Source: Candidatus Endonucleibacter bathymodioli (lineage in GTDB: Bacteria; Pseudomonadota; Gammaproteobacteria; Pseudomonadales; Endozoicomonadaceae). Taken from it: 64,000 nt of DNA. A model generated the notes under the pieces. The model made no database searches and had not been told where the DNA came from. It worked only from the letters and a program-made list of their open reading frames with translations. Of this stretch, positions 12,801-19,364 are shown in pieces. Each line of letters opens with the position of its first letter. Position 1 is the stretch's first letter. Position numbers and translations under genes: made by a program. The stretch is from NCBI GenBank assembly GCA_030674915.1, contig JASXSV010000013.1, positions 1-64,000 of the forward strand, written 5' to 3'.

Positions 12801-14225
12801 ACTTGACAGCTTAGAAAAATCACGACCATCCGGCATCTCCAGGCCAGACAACTTCTTCTCTACTTCATCTATTTTGCTATCAATATCATAACTGCCATCC
12901 CAAGAAGAGTTAGAATTTAACAAACTTACATCCAACGGAATACTATAGTCATTAACTTTACTTTCGATGTTATTTATATCATTTTCAATAACATAAATAA
13001 TTTCACGATAATCATAACCTTGATTACTAATTTTCTTTTTTGTATCCGAAAGCATTTTTTCAAACACCTCAAGCAAGGGCACTAATCTTTCCTCAGGAGT
13101 TTTTATGTTTACGTTTGCACTCTTTACTGATGAAGATACCTCTACCAAGGACGATGGTTCTTCTGGAAAATGAGATATGGAGCCATCAAACGGAACATTA
13201 TTTGTGCTATCATAATTATTTCTTGGATCATTTAACCAGTCTTGCACCATTTTATAACTTCTAATATCCCCAGGTGAGTCTACTCCTTCCAAATTTTGCT
13301 TGCCAGGATTAAATATATCTTGCACATCAAGGGGCTCTCTTGCCTTCTCATAAAACTTTGAGACATCCACATGTTGGCTCTTAACCTCTTCTGGAAATAA
13401 ATTCTGCATTTTGCAATTCCACGGATAATAATATGGATTATTTAACCCAACCATAGTTCCTAGCGGCGTAGGAACTATATAAAACCCTGGGTGAATAAAT
13501 GCGGGATTTTGCTCAACTTTATTTGTATACGAAGGGACTGCCGTGGTCATGGATTGATATGGTGGAATACTCCCACCTGTAGCTTGCTGAAACCAATGCG
13601 GTATTTGAGCTCTGCTATTTATAAGATCAGGCAAATATACAGGTTGTGGCCATACAACAGGAGGCATAATAACCTGCATCAAGTCTGGAGTTGGCTGCAA
13701 ATGACCAAGGGAGAGGATATTGATAATTTGTTGTTTTTGTGCTTCAATATCCACCAACATAGCATATAGTATTTCGTTGTTATATTGTTGAATCATGGCG
13801 AGTTGAGAGTTATACAATGCCAGCATGTCTTTACTTATATTATTTGAATTTAAATCAACCTCCACGGCAGGACGGCCAGGATGTTGTTGGTATAGTATTT
13901 TAAAACATTCTGGAACAGCGCCGCCTTGTCCAATATGATGAGCGCATGAAAAGGCTGAACTATGCTGCGCAATCATCTCGTGCGCATTACTGATATCTGG
14001 ATGAAGATTGGATGGATTCAGTATTGTCGTTAATGATCTGCTTTGTATAGGCTTGTCTGAAGACTCACCACACCATAAGTGATTTTGTGATTCCTGGATA
14101 TGAAGTGTCGCATCGACTTCTGTTATTTTGTCAGATTCATGACTTTTTATCGGTTTATCACCTGTTTCTGCCAGATAATTATGCGGCTGAGTTGTTATAT
14201 TATTCTTACTGGGTGGAATAGGCAT
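3819..14225 (-). CDS. Giant 3468-residue protein with C-terminal SecA-like DEAD ATPase
   Basis: Not assignable to a named protein. Residues 1-580 are Pro/Gln/Asn-rich and probably disordered. About 586-625 is a Ser/Thr tract encoded by a 12-bp tandem repeat. About 640-1100 is acidic with coiled-coil-like stretches (for example about 872-922). The middle 1100-2500 has no motif I recognise. The C-terminal third is a superfamily-2 motor: PKPSQAAALL then GAEPGSGKS (Walker A, about 2698), IFVTNNETLLQQDYENF, GIIFDEFD (Walker B, about 2831) followed by ALIISEKS, a TATYG motif III-like segment, and GTDACARGFNF...QKNRRVGRKGNPG (motifs V-VI, about 3215). The order and spacing, with IIS after Walker B and the R-GR-G-PG ending, resemble SecA. 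No signal peptide or membrane segment. A role as secreted effector or internal motor is inference. Start ATG at 14225 has a weak ribosome site. Confidence 0.8.
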   Translation of the reverse strand: MPIPPSKNNITTQPHNYLAETGDKPIKSHESDKITEVDATLHIQESQNHLWCGESSDKPIQSRSLTTILNPSNLHPDISNAHEMIAQHSSAFSCAHHIGQGGAVPECFKILYQQHPGRPAVEVDLNSNNISKDMLALYNSQLAMIQQYNNEILYAMLVDIEAQKQQIINILSLGHLQPTPDLMQVIMPPVVWPQPVYLPDLINSRAQIPHWFQQATGGSIPPYQSMTTAVPSYTNKVEQNPAFIHPGFYIVPTPLGTMVGLNNPYYYPWNCKMQNLFPEEVKSQHVDVSKFYEKAREPLDVQDIFNPGKQNLEGVDSPGDIRSYKMVQDWLNDPRNNYDSTNNVPFDGSISHFPEEPSSLVEVSSSVKSANVNIKTPEERLVPLLEVFEKMLSDTKKKISNQGYDYREIIYVIENDINNIESKVNDYSIPLDVSLLNSNSSWDGSYDIDSKIDEVEKKLSGLEMPDGRDFSKLSSAIKLLRSKYLEIEGDKDHLGGNENVIVKMIDLKKEEMDNILLEYKYIGKTYKKVEDLKVKLGVIKEGRKSVVVEESESEESGQYGNISSKEKNNFQAGMMNEVTAKSKSSKSLLSSSSASSSTSSSTSSSTSSSTSSSTSSSTSSSASSNSDEMIDNVNEHKDNVDSNHSADVLENLPKQFDKGKVAAWILDHKADKGSVVDAGALEEIIEIKSDSDDASSVSNFSGFSSSSDSVVTVVNAHIDNVSKKNAANIQDKKEGNDSKATDYRKELSVIRKGVKIIEIESDALSKLNLQNSKEASNAYSNLVVKICNMTQRLCDLDKQVGSKILALENNDSNNGKDSINNKEEVSKELYVLKGIGSEGVGLQDALDKVKKVIIAEAATSASAKSVEEQDRINKYEAFGKEKEELYVDIEKKKNMFTQAESDMEQVKVSIGEIRSKISNGELDGAFVVNSNLSLTEELNKINAEFVIIKGSTADDKKQNEELEASAGLIVCDHETIYEDLDTNIILIHGVRDRVRNHTVFSDLKYLMGEIKGIQEEVVGKEKRESKEKEKEHNIDSSYNTIPKMKTSNNSIVSPVPPFDSWVGVTDTGAGNNIDGARELTSDKDKYYINHLPEVQMGANDGTVVGGISYEVHQNLSVDVTTSVDQQMTQEVDVGFSSGARDVSAEIEVAQDKFPEEPKDWKSFIEKDAAKIKTFESQIENAKSRRNAEKFDALYDYWNDGSLRYAPENGEYDVIVSEEAAKKYHDVFFPGTKVDGYYLGQMTYMHHSGEGYQEGANRSVSSTDNMSFDNVYKGFSIILDENNDHPKKVYICYNDEYCHTNSTESGEQKKIPWTENVQGIIPEPHLLFNNNEDEVEFYIGGERNHSFLYPPDDLPEEVKSKFKKYNDEMGELWMPRTKDELKTIKNKVAKNLKELMGRDNKEYADMTYAERLVQVKKAYSENVNMCLLNGDIDATTLRITDGFINSYETPNDTPIYLKDMEWYYQKHVANELANTDLEIIKDFDIGSHSDLRNTFSPVTNFDFKTYESIFYSDHDGIKKMAEKTNTLVMDMASKYYPESIGYIKSLLLREKVQESLKWTDGNGDEQSVYCKTLNEASSKGCGYVMYNNGRRVLDLLTTGLLNKELKPDIAEHLKLLASMESCKTELVTDDYEAFYEDPAGNVNEIKEANDYAKGKMDAIPVIRDNLARGGLVLKPFKYPNPKSTIDSHYDLGEEGYMTKIYGNSTKGYSSYEYMVIPVAKKGDESKWLLMNYNYKTDSIIPLEAREYQDLYSQTDWRTYQKDAEQFKSRALVKNTGYCNRPDVVMTSSGNDLYGIHGLNVMSWPAMKSCAPKTSAELTRWKSTLQEETRLIQEYKDLNPQERAMVFELTMSLSNAKKQPYLPPQKIKSALSTAMFLMRVALESSDQNMDLARDMMSQIRHMIHINMPGARMTDKQSGSFESRREVLVNYIKAHKNSCEGMHILCQKQLDDPSCLFLRDGSLEMETKVLKEESNTFISKHMLLKERGNPFHVAKVRGRVDIHGNDKVDYDAEIIRSRKSKQNIVPCINSYRVKNKADQGLVRGKLDEFYSANELDDIKETTTSKLSLPVDASTSIEDKITDEYLDSNKMKEVLSVDSASQQFHMKDLWAFDFATMTKKANEMLLRDCKSDAGILKEILKSDVVIKRYRASDNEISKPTRNAEIPKAIHHDRDHEEDVAFGDAGKLKALEVETNKLTGAINLLLLSNNRGIGSDVDKDIALIAAKAAALQALSTSNYRPDAHICIEGINSMTAGNKGAGLSPERQLDALRYTTAALCQPDSRVNSKDDFSIWRMLALGKNGVAGTRAMMKKKEIDLERRSTDLAGRVAVRIKEIEEFVTTFDDDGLDIKARDKKADEYIKFLNKTFGGVAFTLDNFKGIFNYAEAAEEKSMITFEGVKLYPNDHAEKDLLFQHVGYTIDGREVKSGNKQITKYDGLMGRLGVYQVDLGKLVNEDRKRKEAVDGYKAECVIDAYMNKLKILKDSGIYLPLQDLKAAAETISCDNEQKCIEFVKNNEHDKLKDFVSATIDELVEKRKAKGGIKDKLCEKFKGELSNEDIIESVKGIFPIKGREKVIYIYSCIKELKEKPQNKEVALEIEKLEAQLAELKNENGMIVIGDEEITRQVELLSRHTEEFIELGPDNFAVEYKKMLAKSNGSIDDKIKVMAMIHIQFALIHGMSIPKPSQAAALLVAINSKGNSLAVGAEPGSGKSAYIIQALLLTRQLGKKDEKLPIFVTNNETLLQQDYENFLPWGKAFQLPVRLLKNNFEDNLKSYSRENTMLFGTAETIMGDKLMLDTLDMADRLIDKDCIVPSADKCPNEQVVKLYTEGFRRGIIFDEFDTTKDKDCSGALIISEKSSNPADHWTKESYAAFFEVFAELSGTENDVWYSYKDLMVSKLESKKDELKRSNAAYNDIDVEIDRAKGITQNDWEKRIESFAKFIQKKHQYRLQKTYTVGYEAIDKDDPAKKTIVVIPSPDQETIEKFKKDGVKLKIYPINQTTSEMVNNSSFADNATNFLSYMHGLPLTIPTRTVASATASTFFKEEFGDYGMLTLTATYGNEEMQNSLIPAGTSNLYYKAPYDVNVTEHATQVFESKNDLYDNVVNMANYYIDQKKDVIILSSEQSDVFALDKAFGLYAGKVEGFHKKAKLITLANLRERPDCKVFEENAGNLNSSFGEDGCKRTKGCIINGTDACARGFNFDAKDAVLISVGSPASARAKLQKNRRVGRKGNPGIVHSVMHANVLPGDITKGAVNSKGAHGSLYSNDIEGAVTTQLSGKEGVINEKALMRNKVHMIMTRFTNMFTAYHQQLKVFEDIKCKRIPATTELGLFDYSIHFVESGDSDKVMEQWHAWRENLIAELEGSASTVEELDVKIEKILCTDQSWENFCESLPCYSGIIAGDFKHHENTGNLEFLREEYLRVLGGGNSDRVGKVRERLLKVEIAIFENAWQEKTRKAKDELNNFLSKLKKDPI
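12350..12460. repeat. 12-bp tandem repeat coding Ser-Ser-Ser-Thr
   Basis: The unit GAAGAGGTACTT (plus strand) is repeated about eight times, six of them perfect, inside the giant gene. It is read on the minus strand as SSST. Gain or loss of units keeps the frame, so it would change linker length rather than switch the gene off. Confidence 0.95.
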
Positions 14226-14450
14226 TTTCCATCACTCTTCATTACAGTTATTATAATTAATATGGTACAGAAAAACCATGACTGAACATCACTAAAATGC
14301 ATTGTTTTTAATGAAATAATATGAGATATATTACAGCAACAATAAAATACTCCCATTATTATTTGTTTAAAACTACTTATATAGAGAAATTTGCACGGCA
14401 AAACAATTTATTTCGACAAAATGAATTTCTTTTCTACTAAATCTTTTATT

Positions 14451-15143
14451 TCACTTTCTTTGTTCATGAGCCCAGCGGGCTTCTTCCATTTTTAAAGTAT
14501 TATCTATCACTATTATTGCTGGATCAAGATAACTAATTACTGGTTGAAGCTGATGCTTCAAAGAACTCTTATCAATATTTCCGTTTATGTGTTTTTCTAC
14601 TGCTTCAAAAAGTTCACCTCGTTTTGCCTGGTACCCATTTAGTGTGGGAGGCAGGTCTTTATATTCAAGACCCATACTTTGAATATGCTCATCCTTTCTC
14701 GCAGGGCTTGATAACTGAAGATAATCCATTAGTTGCTGAATAACTCGACTATCTGATGACAAAACCTGCTGTAGCCGACGCATGGCGCCTTTGTTATTGG
14801 CTGGGCCTGATGATTCAATCGCATCAGATCCACCAGTATTTTGAATATCTGTAGACGTGTTTTGCATAAGAGGACGGGAAGCAGTTTCAACAACTGCGCT
14901 GGATACAATGGTAGATATCAGTGTTTGAAGCTCATGACTTAGGTTAGATCCGTCTCGTAAGCCTTCAAATGTATTTTTTAATTCGTCAAAAGCCACTTGA
15001 TCATTACTAATCTGCTCTACATTTTCGCTGATACTGATGGTAGGTTGATTATCCGTTATTGTTTTTTTATGCACTCTGTCATTACGAATCGCATCCGAAT
15101 CATAAATAAGAGTTCCCTGCCGATTATCGATATTGTTGCTCAT
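14451..15143 (-). CDS. Uncharacterised 230-residue protein upstream of the giant gene
   Basis: I do not recognise this protein. It is hydrophilic, rich in Ser, Asn and Gln in the first 130 residues, and more helical afterwards (MRRLQQVLSSDSRVIQQLMDYLQL, GYQAKRGELFEAVEKHI, ALKMEEARWAHEQRK-like end). It has no signal peptide, membrane helix or cysteine motif. Start ATG at 15143 has a good Shine-Dalgarno, AAGGATG. It lies 225 bp upstream of the giant SecA-like gene on the same strand, with no terminator seen between them, so the two may be co-transcribed. Its composition is like the N-terminal part of the giant protein. A partner, chaperone or effector role is only a guess from position. Confidence 0.65.
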   Translation of the reverse strand: MSNNIDNRQGTLIYDSDAIRNDRVHKKTITDNQPTISISENVEQISNDQVAFDELKNTFEGLRDGSNLSHELQTLISTIVSSAVVETASRPLMQNTSTDIQNTGGSDAIESSGPANNKGAMRRLQQVLSSDSRVIQQLMDYLQLSSPARKDEHIQSMGLEYKDLPPTLNGYQAKRGELFEAVEKHINGNIDKSSLKHQLQPVISYLDPAIIVIDNTLKMEEARWAHEQRK

Positions 15144-15401
15144 TCAACATCCTTATTATTTTACCATGGATACTAAAAGTGTAGCCTAGAATAGGGAAGA
15201 AGAAAGCGCACTAACTATGTGCGGAATAAAAAATATGAAACATTGATATTCACGACAAGACTCAGCATCACCAACAACTTTAGCCACCGTCATTGAGCTT
15301 TCCTCATTGTGCATACCATTACTAAGCTACCTAGGCATTTAACATTAAGTTATCAGCTTTACTACACTTTTTTAGTGTTTATGACTGCTTTTTGACGCAC
15401 C

Positions 15402-15513
15402 TATACCCATTATCATTGAAGTCGTGAGTAGGCGGCAAACGAGCGAGCCTCAACAAGCCTACGCGTGGAGTGAGTCATAACACTAACCTCACAGATGTAA
15501 TGGTAACAGGTAT
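15402..15513 (+). repeat. PIR copy, long form
   Basis: Starts TATACCCATTATCATTGAAG and ends GATGTAATGGTAACAGGTAT, with TAGGCGGCAAACGAGCGAG inside. It abuts the truncated 3' end of the IS5-like pseudogene. Confidence 0.8.
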
Positions 15514-15523
15514 GACAGGTGGT

Positions 15524-16425
15524 AAAAGAACACTCCTCGGGCCCCGCCCGTATTACTGATATTTCTTTGTGATGCGTCCTATTTTCTTTCGATATAGGCT
15601 TCTCTCTTGCAATCTCTACTTTGAACTTGATCCTCAATACCATGCCTCGCTAATTTCTCTCGGGTCTTCCTCTATCTGTAAGCTGCATCTGCGTAAAGTG
15701 CTATTCCATGTCCCCAGTAACAAAGTGTCGCGCTCCTAATAATCGTGAACATTTCTCAACGTCACGCTTTGACTATAAATAACGCCAACGTCATCACACC
15801 TGTATGAACGGAAGGAGCATAGCGAACTTTCTTGTTACCACTACTTCCATTATTGACATGCCAACCCACTTCAGAATCTTTTGTCTCCCTGCCGTCTTTA
15901 TAATCGCCAGAACCTGACTGAACCACTTCTATCTGTGTGGCATCAATGATCTTAATACGAACTTTACTCATGATGATGTTTTTTACTTCCAGCTGACGAT
16001 TAATCTTCTCCAATCATTGATCCCACAAATGACTCTCGACCAGTCACGTTCAAAACTGTATCAAGGAATAGGTTTCCACCGAGTTCAAGATGACAGAATT
16101 TGCGAAACAACAGGACTCATACCTTTCACCATTGAAGGTGTGAGTATGCGACAAGCAAGCGAAGCCCCATGAGACTTCCAGTAGTAGGGACTGGGTGTAT
16201 GAGAGCAGTTAGCAACCTCACATCTCCAATGGGGATTGATATATATGCATTAGACCAACTATAAAGGATACGCGACATCATGTTCAGATAGGCCCTAAAC
16301 AAAGTCAGCAGCGGATAGTTGGGTCGACCTGTGTTAAGCGCCTAGATTTAGGACAGCAACTCCTCAATATCTGCCCATTTCAACAATGCTTACGTATAAT
16401 CCAACCTCAGAAGAATGGGATTATT
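15524..16425 (-). pseudogene. IS5-like (IS4/IS5/IS1182 group) transposase, decayed and split by a repeat
   Basis: Minus-strand reading gives, in order: LLKWADIEELL, then TGRPNYPLLTLFRAYL (the conserved N-terminal GRP-YP-L-LF motif), then a palindromic repeat (16119-16246), then LLFRKFCHLELGGNLFLDTVLN, then KVRIKIIDATQIEVVQSGSGDYKD with KDSEVGWHVNNGSSGNKKVRYAPSVHTGV, then VTLRNVHD, ALYADAAYR and a final IRAGPEEC-F stretch resembling the terminal RA-VEH-F motif. These are family hallmarks of IS5-group DDE transposases. Several stops and frameshifts are present. One open piece (15762-16013) could be mistaken for a small gene. No terminal inverted repeats recognised. Confidence 0.85.
16119..16246 (+). 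repeat. PIR copy, long form, inside the IS5-like pseudogene
   Basis: Best-preserved copy and a good type member. Left arm CACCATTGAAGGTGTGAG pairs with right arm CTCACATCTCCAATGGG. Internal blocks are TGCGACAAGCAAGCGAAG, CCCATGAG, GTAGTAGG and GAGAGCAGTTAGCAACC. It is flanked by transposase coding sequence on both sides. Confidence 0.9.
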
Positions 16426-16982
16426 TAAGGCAGTGACTGATACGAAGAGTATGGACTATACAATAAAAGATTTTTTGCATGCCCATATTTTACCAGAATA
16501 TGATAGACTTTGTTGAGTCATGCCAAGTCCTCACTACTCTTATAGAAACACAAAATCATGATTTTGGCCACTTTCATTCGAAACAGCAGATGAAGCCTTG
16601 GGAGCAGTGCTAACGCATGATTTGAGTACCAGGTGATTTAAAGTTTATCTCTCTTGCCGCTTATTCTTACCTTCAATGATAACAGGCATATCTATAGCTT
16701 TTTTTGATGGATTCAGCCCTTTAACAACACATAAAAGAGATCCTATTCAAATTTATATAAAGTTTAGCCTTGATTATTTTCCAACAAAGGATATAGACTG
16801 TTGACTAAAGGGTCGCTGTTACTCACAAAGAGCAGACTCTATGAAGCATCCCGTATTAATTAAGCAAACTCGCAGGCGTCGACTCGCGGTTGCCTAGGAT
16901 TAAATAAACCGAACAATATTTGATATCCTGCAACGACGACGGCCACCCCCCCCTTCAATATAAGTAATTTTTGCAAACTGTT
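16426..16982. other. Gap upstream of rho with a solo repeat arm
   Basis: No gene seen. A single right arm of the repeat family (TTCTTACCTTCAATGATAACAG) lies at about 16663-16688. The rest is unassigned; the rho promoter must lie here but I could not choose one. A run of eight C residues is at about 16946-16953. Confidence 0.5.
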
Positions 16983-18242
16983 ATGCATCTTACCGAGCTA
17001 AAAAAGAAACCTGTCCCTGAACTACTGATGATCGCAAATGAAATGGGGCTAGAAAACCTCGCACGATCTCGGAAACAGGATGTTATCTTTACCATTCTGA
17101 AGCGCCATGCTCTTAGTGGCGAAGACATCTATGGTAACGGTGTTCTGGAAATATTGCAGGATGGATTTGGCTTCCTGCGCTCTGCAGACAGCTCCTATCT
17201 CGCTGGACCCGATGACATCTACGTATCTCCCAGCCAAATAAGACGATTTAATCTCAGAACTGGGGATACTATTTCTGGGAAAATACGCCCCCCAAAAGAT
17301 AGTGAACGTTATTTTGCTCTTCTCAAAGTCAATGAAATCAATTACGACCAACCAGAAAATGCTAGGAATAAAATTCTTTTTGAAAATCTGACGCCACTTT
17401 TCCCTGAAGATCGTCTAATGATGGAAATGGGTAGCGGCTCTACCGAAGATTTGACCGCCAGAATAATTGATCTGGTAGCCCCAATTGGCAAAGGACAACG
17501 TGGCCTAATCGTTTCTCCTCCCAAGGCTGGTAAGACACTAATGCTGCAAAACATTGCAGCCAATGTGGCACGAAACAATCCTGAATGCCACTTGATCGTT
17601 TTGTTGATTGACGAACGTCCTGAAGAAGTGACTGAAATGTCGCGCTCTGTTCTCGGCGAAGTGGTTGCGTCCACATTCGATGAGCCTCCATCACGACACG
17701 TTCAAGTTGCAGAAATGGTTGTGGAAAAAGCCAAACGCCTGGTTGAGCACAAAAAAGATGTAGTTATTCTTCTAGACTCCATCACTCGTCTGGCTCGAGC
17801 CTATAATACCGTTGTCCCTTCTTCCGGCAAGGTTCTGACGGGCGGGGTAGACGCACACGCACTAGAACGCCCAAAGCGTTTCTTTGGTGCCGCACGGAAT
17901 ATCGAAGAGGGTGGTAGCCTTACAATCATAGCAACAGCTTTGGTTGACACTGGCTCTAAAATGGATGAAGTTATTTTTGAAGAATTCAAGGGTACTGGTA
18001 ATATGGAATTGCATCTAGATCGCAGATGCTCAGAAAAACGCGTATTCCCTGCCATTAATATCAATAAGTCTGGCACACGACGAGAAGCCATGCTGACTTC
18101 AGAAGAAGATCTGCAAAGAATGTGGATCTTGCGCAAGATACTGCACCCAATGGATGAAATCGCTGCAGTAGAGTTTCTTCTGGATCGGATGAAACACACC
18201 AAAACAAATGGCGAGTTCTTTGAGGCAATGAAGAGAAAATAA
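16983..18242 (+). CDS. rho: Transcription termination factor Rho
   Basis: Hexameric RNA-dependent ATPase/helicase that ends transcription of untranslated RNA. From ATG 16983 the protein is 419 residues, the same length as E. coli Rho, and begins [11 protein letters not shown] like MNLTELKNTPV. A TTG twelve bases upstream would add four residues and is less likely. Visible parts: N-terminal Rho_N helices, cold-shock RNA-binding domain ([35 protein letters not shown]), Walker A PPKAGKT (about 179-185), Walker B DVVILLDS, the Q-loop/R-loop [12 protein letters not shown] and C-terminal [18 protein letters not shown]. All key residues look intact. The usual upstream neighbour trxA is absent; the gap instead holds IS and repeat debris. 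Confidence 0.98.
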   Translation: MHLTELKKKPVPELLMIANEMGLENLARSRKQDVIFTILKRHALSGEDIYGNGVLEILQDGFGFLRSADSSYLAGPDDIYVSPSQIRRFNLRTGDTISGKIRPPKDSERYFALLKVNEINYDQPENARNKILFENLTPLFPEDRLMMEMGSGSTEDLTARIIDLVAPIGKGQRGLIVSPPKAGKTLMLQNIAANVARNNPECHLIVLLIDERPEEVTEMSRSVLGEVVASTFDEPPSRHVQVAEMVVEKAKRLVEHKKDVVILLDSITRLARAYNTVVPSSGKVLTGGVDAHALERPKRFFGAARNIEEGGSLTIIATALVDTGSKMDEVIFEEFKGTGNMELHLDRRCSEKRVFPAININKSGTRREAMLTSEEDLQRMWILRKILHPMDEIAAVEFLLDRMKHTKTNGEFFEAMKRK

Positions 18243-18385
18243 AGGGGTGGGTAGCTCCATATCTTGGTTATTTACACGATGAAATGACTCGGCCTCATAC
18301 AACTTATATTATCATCGCTACTTCAACATGCTTGGATGGTTCCTGCAGTCACCTTAGCACCTGACAGATTGGACGACAACTTACA

Positions 18386-18506
18386 CCTATGCCCGTTTAT
18401 ACTAAAAGTGGGGGTTGTTGCCACCCTCACAACCACCTAGCTTTCGTAGATTCTTGAAGCCTCATACACATGTCGCCTACTCACGCTTTCAAGGGTAGCT
18501 CGTATA
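18386..18506 (-). repeat. PIR copy, long form, inverted
   Basis: Minus-strand reading begins CTACCCTTGAAAGCGTGAG and TAGGCGACATGTG and continues to GTTGTGAGGGTGG. The distal arm is eroded. Confidence 0.75.
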
Positions 18507-18600
18507 GCCAGCTCAATCATTCATTTAGAATACGTGAGAGAAATACGCTGCACACCTGTCGCTTATTGGTTTTTTAGCAGCACATGTGCGTCTCTTATGC

Positions 18601-18659
18601 CTACCCCTTGAATGATGAAGGTTATTGACTAACTCCCACCTTCAATGGTAACGAATATA
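18601..18659 (-). repeat. PIR copy, short form
   Basis: About 59 bp: CCTTGAATGATGAAGG, then TTATTGACTAACTCCCACC, then TTCAATGGTAACGAATATA. The two arms are kept but the internal 60 bp of the long form is missing. Confidence 0.7.
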
Positions 18660-18677
18660 GGAGCAATACTTTCTTGC

Positions 18678-19172
18678 TCACTTACTACGGAAGACTTCAA
18701 AAAGACCATATATTGTAAAACCGATAAAAATCAGCAGCGTCCAACCAGGTATAGTCAACCCAATAAAAACCCACTGAACTTGAGCACAGTCACCCGTGCC
18801 TGTCAGCATAATCTTAACCAACTCCGAAAGTGGCAAAACATCAAACACATATTCCAAGCCCGCCATACACGCTGGAACCTCATTGGGCGGCAAACTCTGA
18901 ATCCATAACTGCCGGCTGGCCAGCGCTACCCCCATACTAGCAAATAATGCAGCGACACCTCCGTACACCCTATAACCAAGACAACCAGGACTATGAATCA
19001 CTGCCAGAACAGCAACAATAAACAAAATAAAAATAACAATTCTCTGAGATATACATAGCGGGCAGGGCTCCAACATTTCTATATATTGCAGAAAAAATGC
19101 ACTCCCCATTAGCGCAACACATACCAACGCAGCTAGAAAAAAAAGATGCTTCGATTTGGGTAAAGCCGTCAT
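18678..19172 (-). CDS. dsbB: Disulfide bond formation protein B (quinone-linked DsbA oxidase)
   Basis: A 164-residue inner-membrane protein with four hydrophobic helices that reoxidises periplasmic DsbA and passes electrons to quinone. The two redox pairs are present: C37-P-L-C40 in the first periplasmic loop and C102...C129 in the second. The conserved QYIEMLEPCPLCISQR segment marks the family, and the length is normal (E. coli DsbB is 176). ATG at 19172 follows AAAGG. It stands alone here, transcribed towards rho. No dsbA is in the window. Confidence 0.95.
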   Translation of the reverse strand: MTALPKSKHLFFLAALVCVALMGSAFFLQYIEMLEPCPLCISQRIVIFILFIVAVLAVIHSPGCLGYRVYGGVAALFASMGVALASRQLWIQSLPPNEVPACMAGLEYVFDVLPLSELVKIMLTGTGDCAQVQWVFIGLTIPGWTLLIFIGFTIYGLFEVFRSK

Positions 19173-19330
19173 ATTGTCTTTTACCTTTGGTCTATTTTTC
19201 GATCCAGGAACTCAGCCAGATCACTAGCTACACCTACTACAGTTGACGCTGCGAGATGGTTAACCACTCTTCACTCGCCTCAAAATCTACCACTAACTAG
19301 TAGGCACATGTAGGCACGCTTGCCCCCCCC

Positions 19331-19359
19331 CTACTTACACCTTCAATGATGCAGATATA
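19331..19359 (-). repeat. Solo arm of the PIR family
   Basis: CTTACACCTTCAATGAT followed by GCAGATATA, next to a run of eight C residues. No matching left arm was seen in the dsbB-gshA gap. Confidence 0.5.
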
Positions 19360-19364
19360 CAATA

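Larger units (their letters stand above)
18243..18677. other. Convergent gap between rho and dsbB with two repeat copies
   Basis: Only the repeats at 18386-18506 and 18601-18659 are recognisable. No intrinsic terminator with a T-run was found for rho; the palindromic repeats may fold as 3' hairpins for both convergent genes (inference). Confidence 0.5.

Noticed and set aside
15413..15643. 76-codon minus-strand frame
   Set aside because: Its first 40 codons are the 3' part of the IS5-like remnant and the rest is the palindromic repeat.
15762..16013. Possible small gene of 83 codons
   Set aside because: It is the middle part of the decayed IS5-like transposase (IIDATQIEV, KDSEVGWHV), cut by frameshifts.
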